From: Catenuloplanes niger
Lineage (GTDB): Bacteria; Actinomycetota; Actinomycetes; Mycobacteriales; Micromonosporaceae
Length of the DNA: 64,000 nucleotides
Direction: 5' to 3'
NCBI RefSeq assembly: GCF_031458255.1
Contig: NZ_JAVDYC010000001.1
Location: 1,435,001-1,499,000 of the forward strand
Made by a program: the position numbers and the translations under genes. The notes under the pieces are model-generated. The model saw nothing but the letters and a program-made list of their open reading frames with translations. It was not told the origin of the DNA and made no database searches. This document shows, piece after piece, positions 63,327-64,000 of the stretch (positions within the stretch are counted from its first letter, which is position 1; every line of letters starts with the position of its first letter).

Positions 63327-64000
63327 TCAGCTCACGCCGATCGCCTTCGTCTCCAGGAACTCCTCGAAGCCCCAGAGGCCGGTCTCCCGCCCGAGACCGC
63401 TCTGCTTGTAGCCGCCGAGCGGCGCGTTCTGGAAGTAGTGCGCGCCGTTGACCGAGATCGTGCCGGTCCGCACCCGCCGGGCCACGCTCAGCGCCCGTTC
63501 CCGGTCCGCGCTCCAGACCGCGCCGTTGAGCCCGTAGACGCTGTTGTTCGCGACCCGCACGGCCTCGTCGTCGTCCGCGACCGGGATCACGCACACGACC
63601 GGGCCGAACACCTCCGTCTGCGCGATGGTGGAGTCCGGGTCGACGTCCGCGAGCAGCGTCTGCTGCACGTAGAAGCCGCGGGCCACGTCCGGCACGCCGC
63701 CGCCGACCACGACCCGGGCGCCCTCCGCCCGCGCGGTCGCGATCAGGCCGAGGATCCGGTCCCGGTGCGCGGCGGAGATCTGCGGGCCCTGCCGGGTGGC
63801 CGGGTCCGCCGGGTCGCCGACCTCGACGTCGCGCATCATCGCGGCCGCGAGCGCGATCCCCTCCTCGTAGCGGGAGCGGGGCAGCAGCAGGCGGCTGAGC
63901 ATGCCGCACATCTCGCCGGCGAACGCGCAGGACTGGCCGACCGTGGTGGCGACGGCCGCCCGGAGGTCACCGTCGTCGAGGACGATGTTCGCGGACTTGC
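63327..64000 (-). CDS. Aldehyde dehydrogenase, C-terminal part (gene runs off the window)
   Basis: The last 223 residues of an ALDH-superfamily enzyme; the 5' part lies beyond the right edge. Visible parts are KSANIVLDDGDL, VGQSCAFAGEMC with the catalytic Cys in GQSC, DPATRQGPQISAAHRDRILG, QTEVFGPVVCVIPVADDDEA and PLGGYKQSGLGRETGLWGFE. The ending is typical of short-chain and betaine-type aldehyde dehydrogenases with a tetramerisation tail. The substrate is not determinable. Confidence 0.88.
   Translation of the reverse strand, partial: KSANIVLDDGDLRAAVATTVGQSCAFAGEMCGMLSRLLLPRSRYEEGIALAAAMMRDVEVGDPADPATRQGPQISAAHRDRILGLIATARAEGARVVVGGGVPDVARGFYVQQTLLADVDPDSTIAQTEVFGPVVCVIPVADDDEAVRVANNSVYGLNGAVWSADRERALSVARRVRTGTISVNGAHYFQNAPLGGYKQSGLGRETGLWGFEEFLETKAIGVS

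Overview
This is about 64 kb of very high-GC, densely packed DNA from a filamentous actinobacterium. The gene families suggest a member of the Micromonosporaceae (Actinoplanes/Catenuloplanes-like). Supporting signs are strong G/C bias at third codon positions, many GTG starts, a SigB/F-type sigma factor, a SARP-type regulator, a Cvn conservon, a poxvirus-type topoisomerase IB and many secreted lectin-domain proteins. The genus is an inference. I found no rRNA, tRNA, IS element, prophage or CRISPR array.

Left part (1-14.7 kb): the 3' end of an OmpA-like gene; a KDPG-aldolase-like protein without its catalytic lysine; an AraC regulator divergent from a sugar isomerase; a heparinase II/III-like protein; a SARP regulator; a frameshifted HTH-membrane-CBM protein next to a secreted CBM-vanadium haloperoxidase; a CheB-like protein; and a stress module. 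In the stress module a sigma factor fused to a STAS domain is divergent from a large catalase gene with a SigB-type promoter, followed by a CBS-pair protein.

Central part A (15.7-26.2 kb, minus strand): a tightly coupled nine-gene operon for a heptose-containing, carbamoylated glycan. It holds a carbamoyltransferase, a GT2 with a large low-complexity insert, a GmhB-GT9 fusion, two further glycosyltransferases, GmhA, HldE, an SDR and a second GT9. Every junction is a start/stop overlap. It is divergent from an aldehyde dehydrogenase gene across a region with a perfect 16-bp palindrome.

Central part B (26-39 kb): single genes, including topoisomerase IB, Nudix, thioesterase, a TPR-GGDEF diguanylate cyclase, a ricin/beta-helix secreted protein, a lipoprotein, alpha/beta hydrolases and an ankyrin protein.

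Central part C (39.4-49.0 kb): an anchored-repeat metal ABC transporter locus. It encodes an ATPase, a permease and a substrate-binding lipoprotein interrupted by a surface-repeat domain, with five more choice-of-anchor-M proteins (one with an LPLTG sorting signal, one with a WxL-like tail) and a DUF916/WxL-interacting-like protein. Two related Zur-like operators precede its two halves, so zinc-regulated uptake at the cell surface is the most likely role. A perfect 48-bp palindrome closes the locus.

Right part (49-64 kb): a MerR/SDR pair with two matching operators; a SnoaL-like protein; a lysozyme-like/ricin protein; a CvnABCD conservon; a GT-C membrane glycosyltransferase; a VOC protein; a ThuA-Gfo/Idh sugar-catabolism pair; a hypothetical protein; and a truncated aldehyde dehydrogenase. 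Three copies of an undescribed ~72-bp dispersed repeat lie next to gene 3' ends at 27.9, 36.9 and 60.8 kb.
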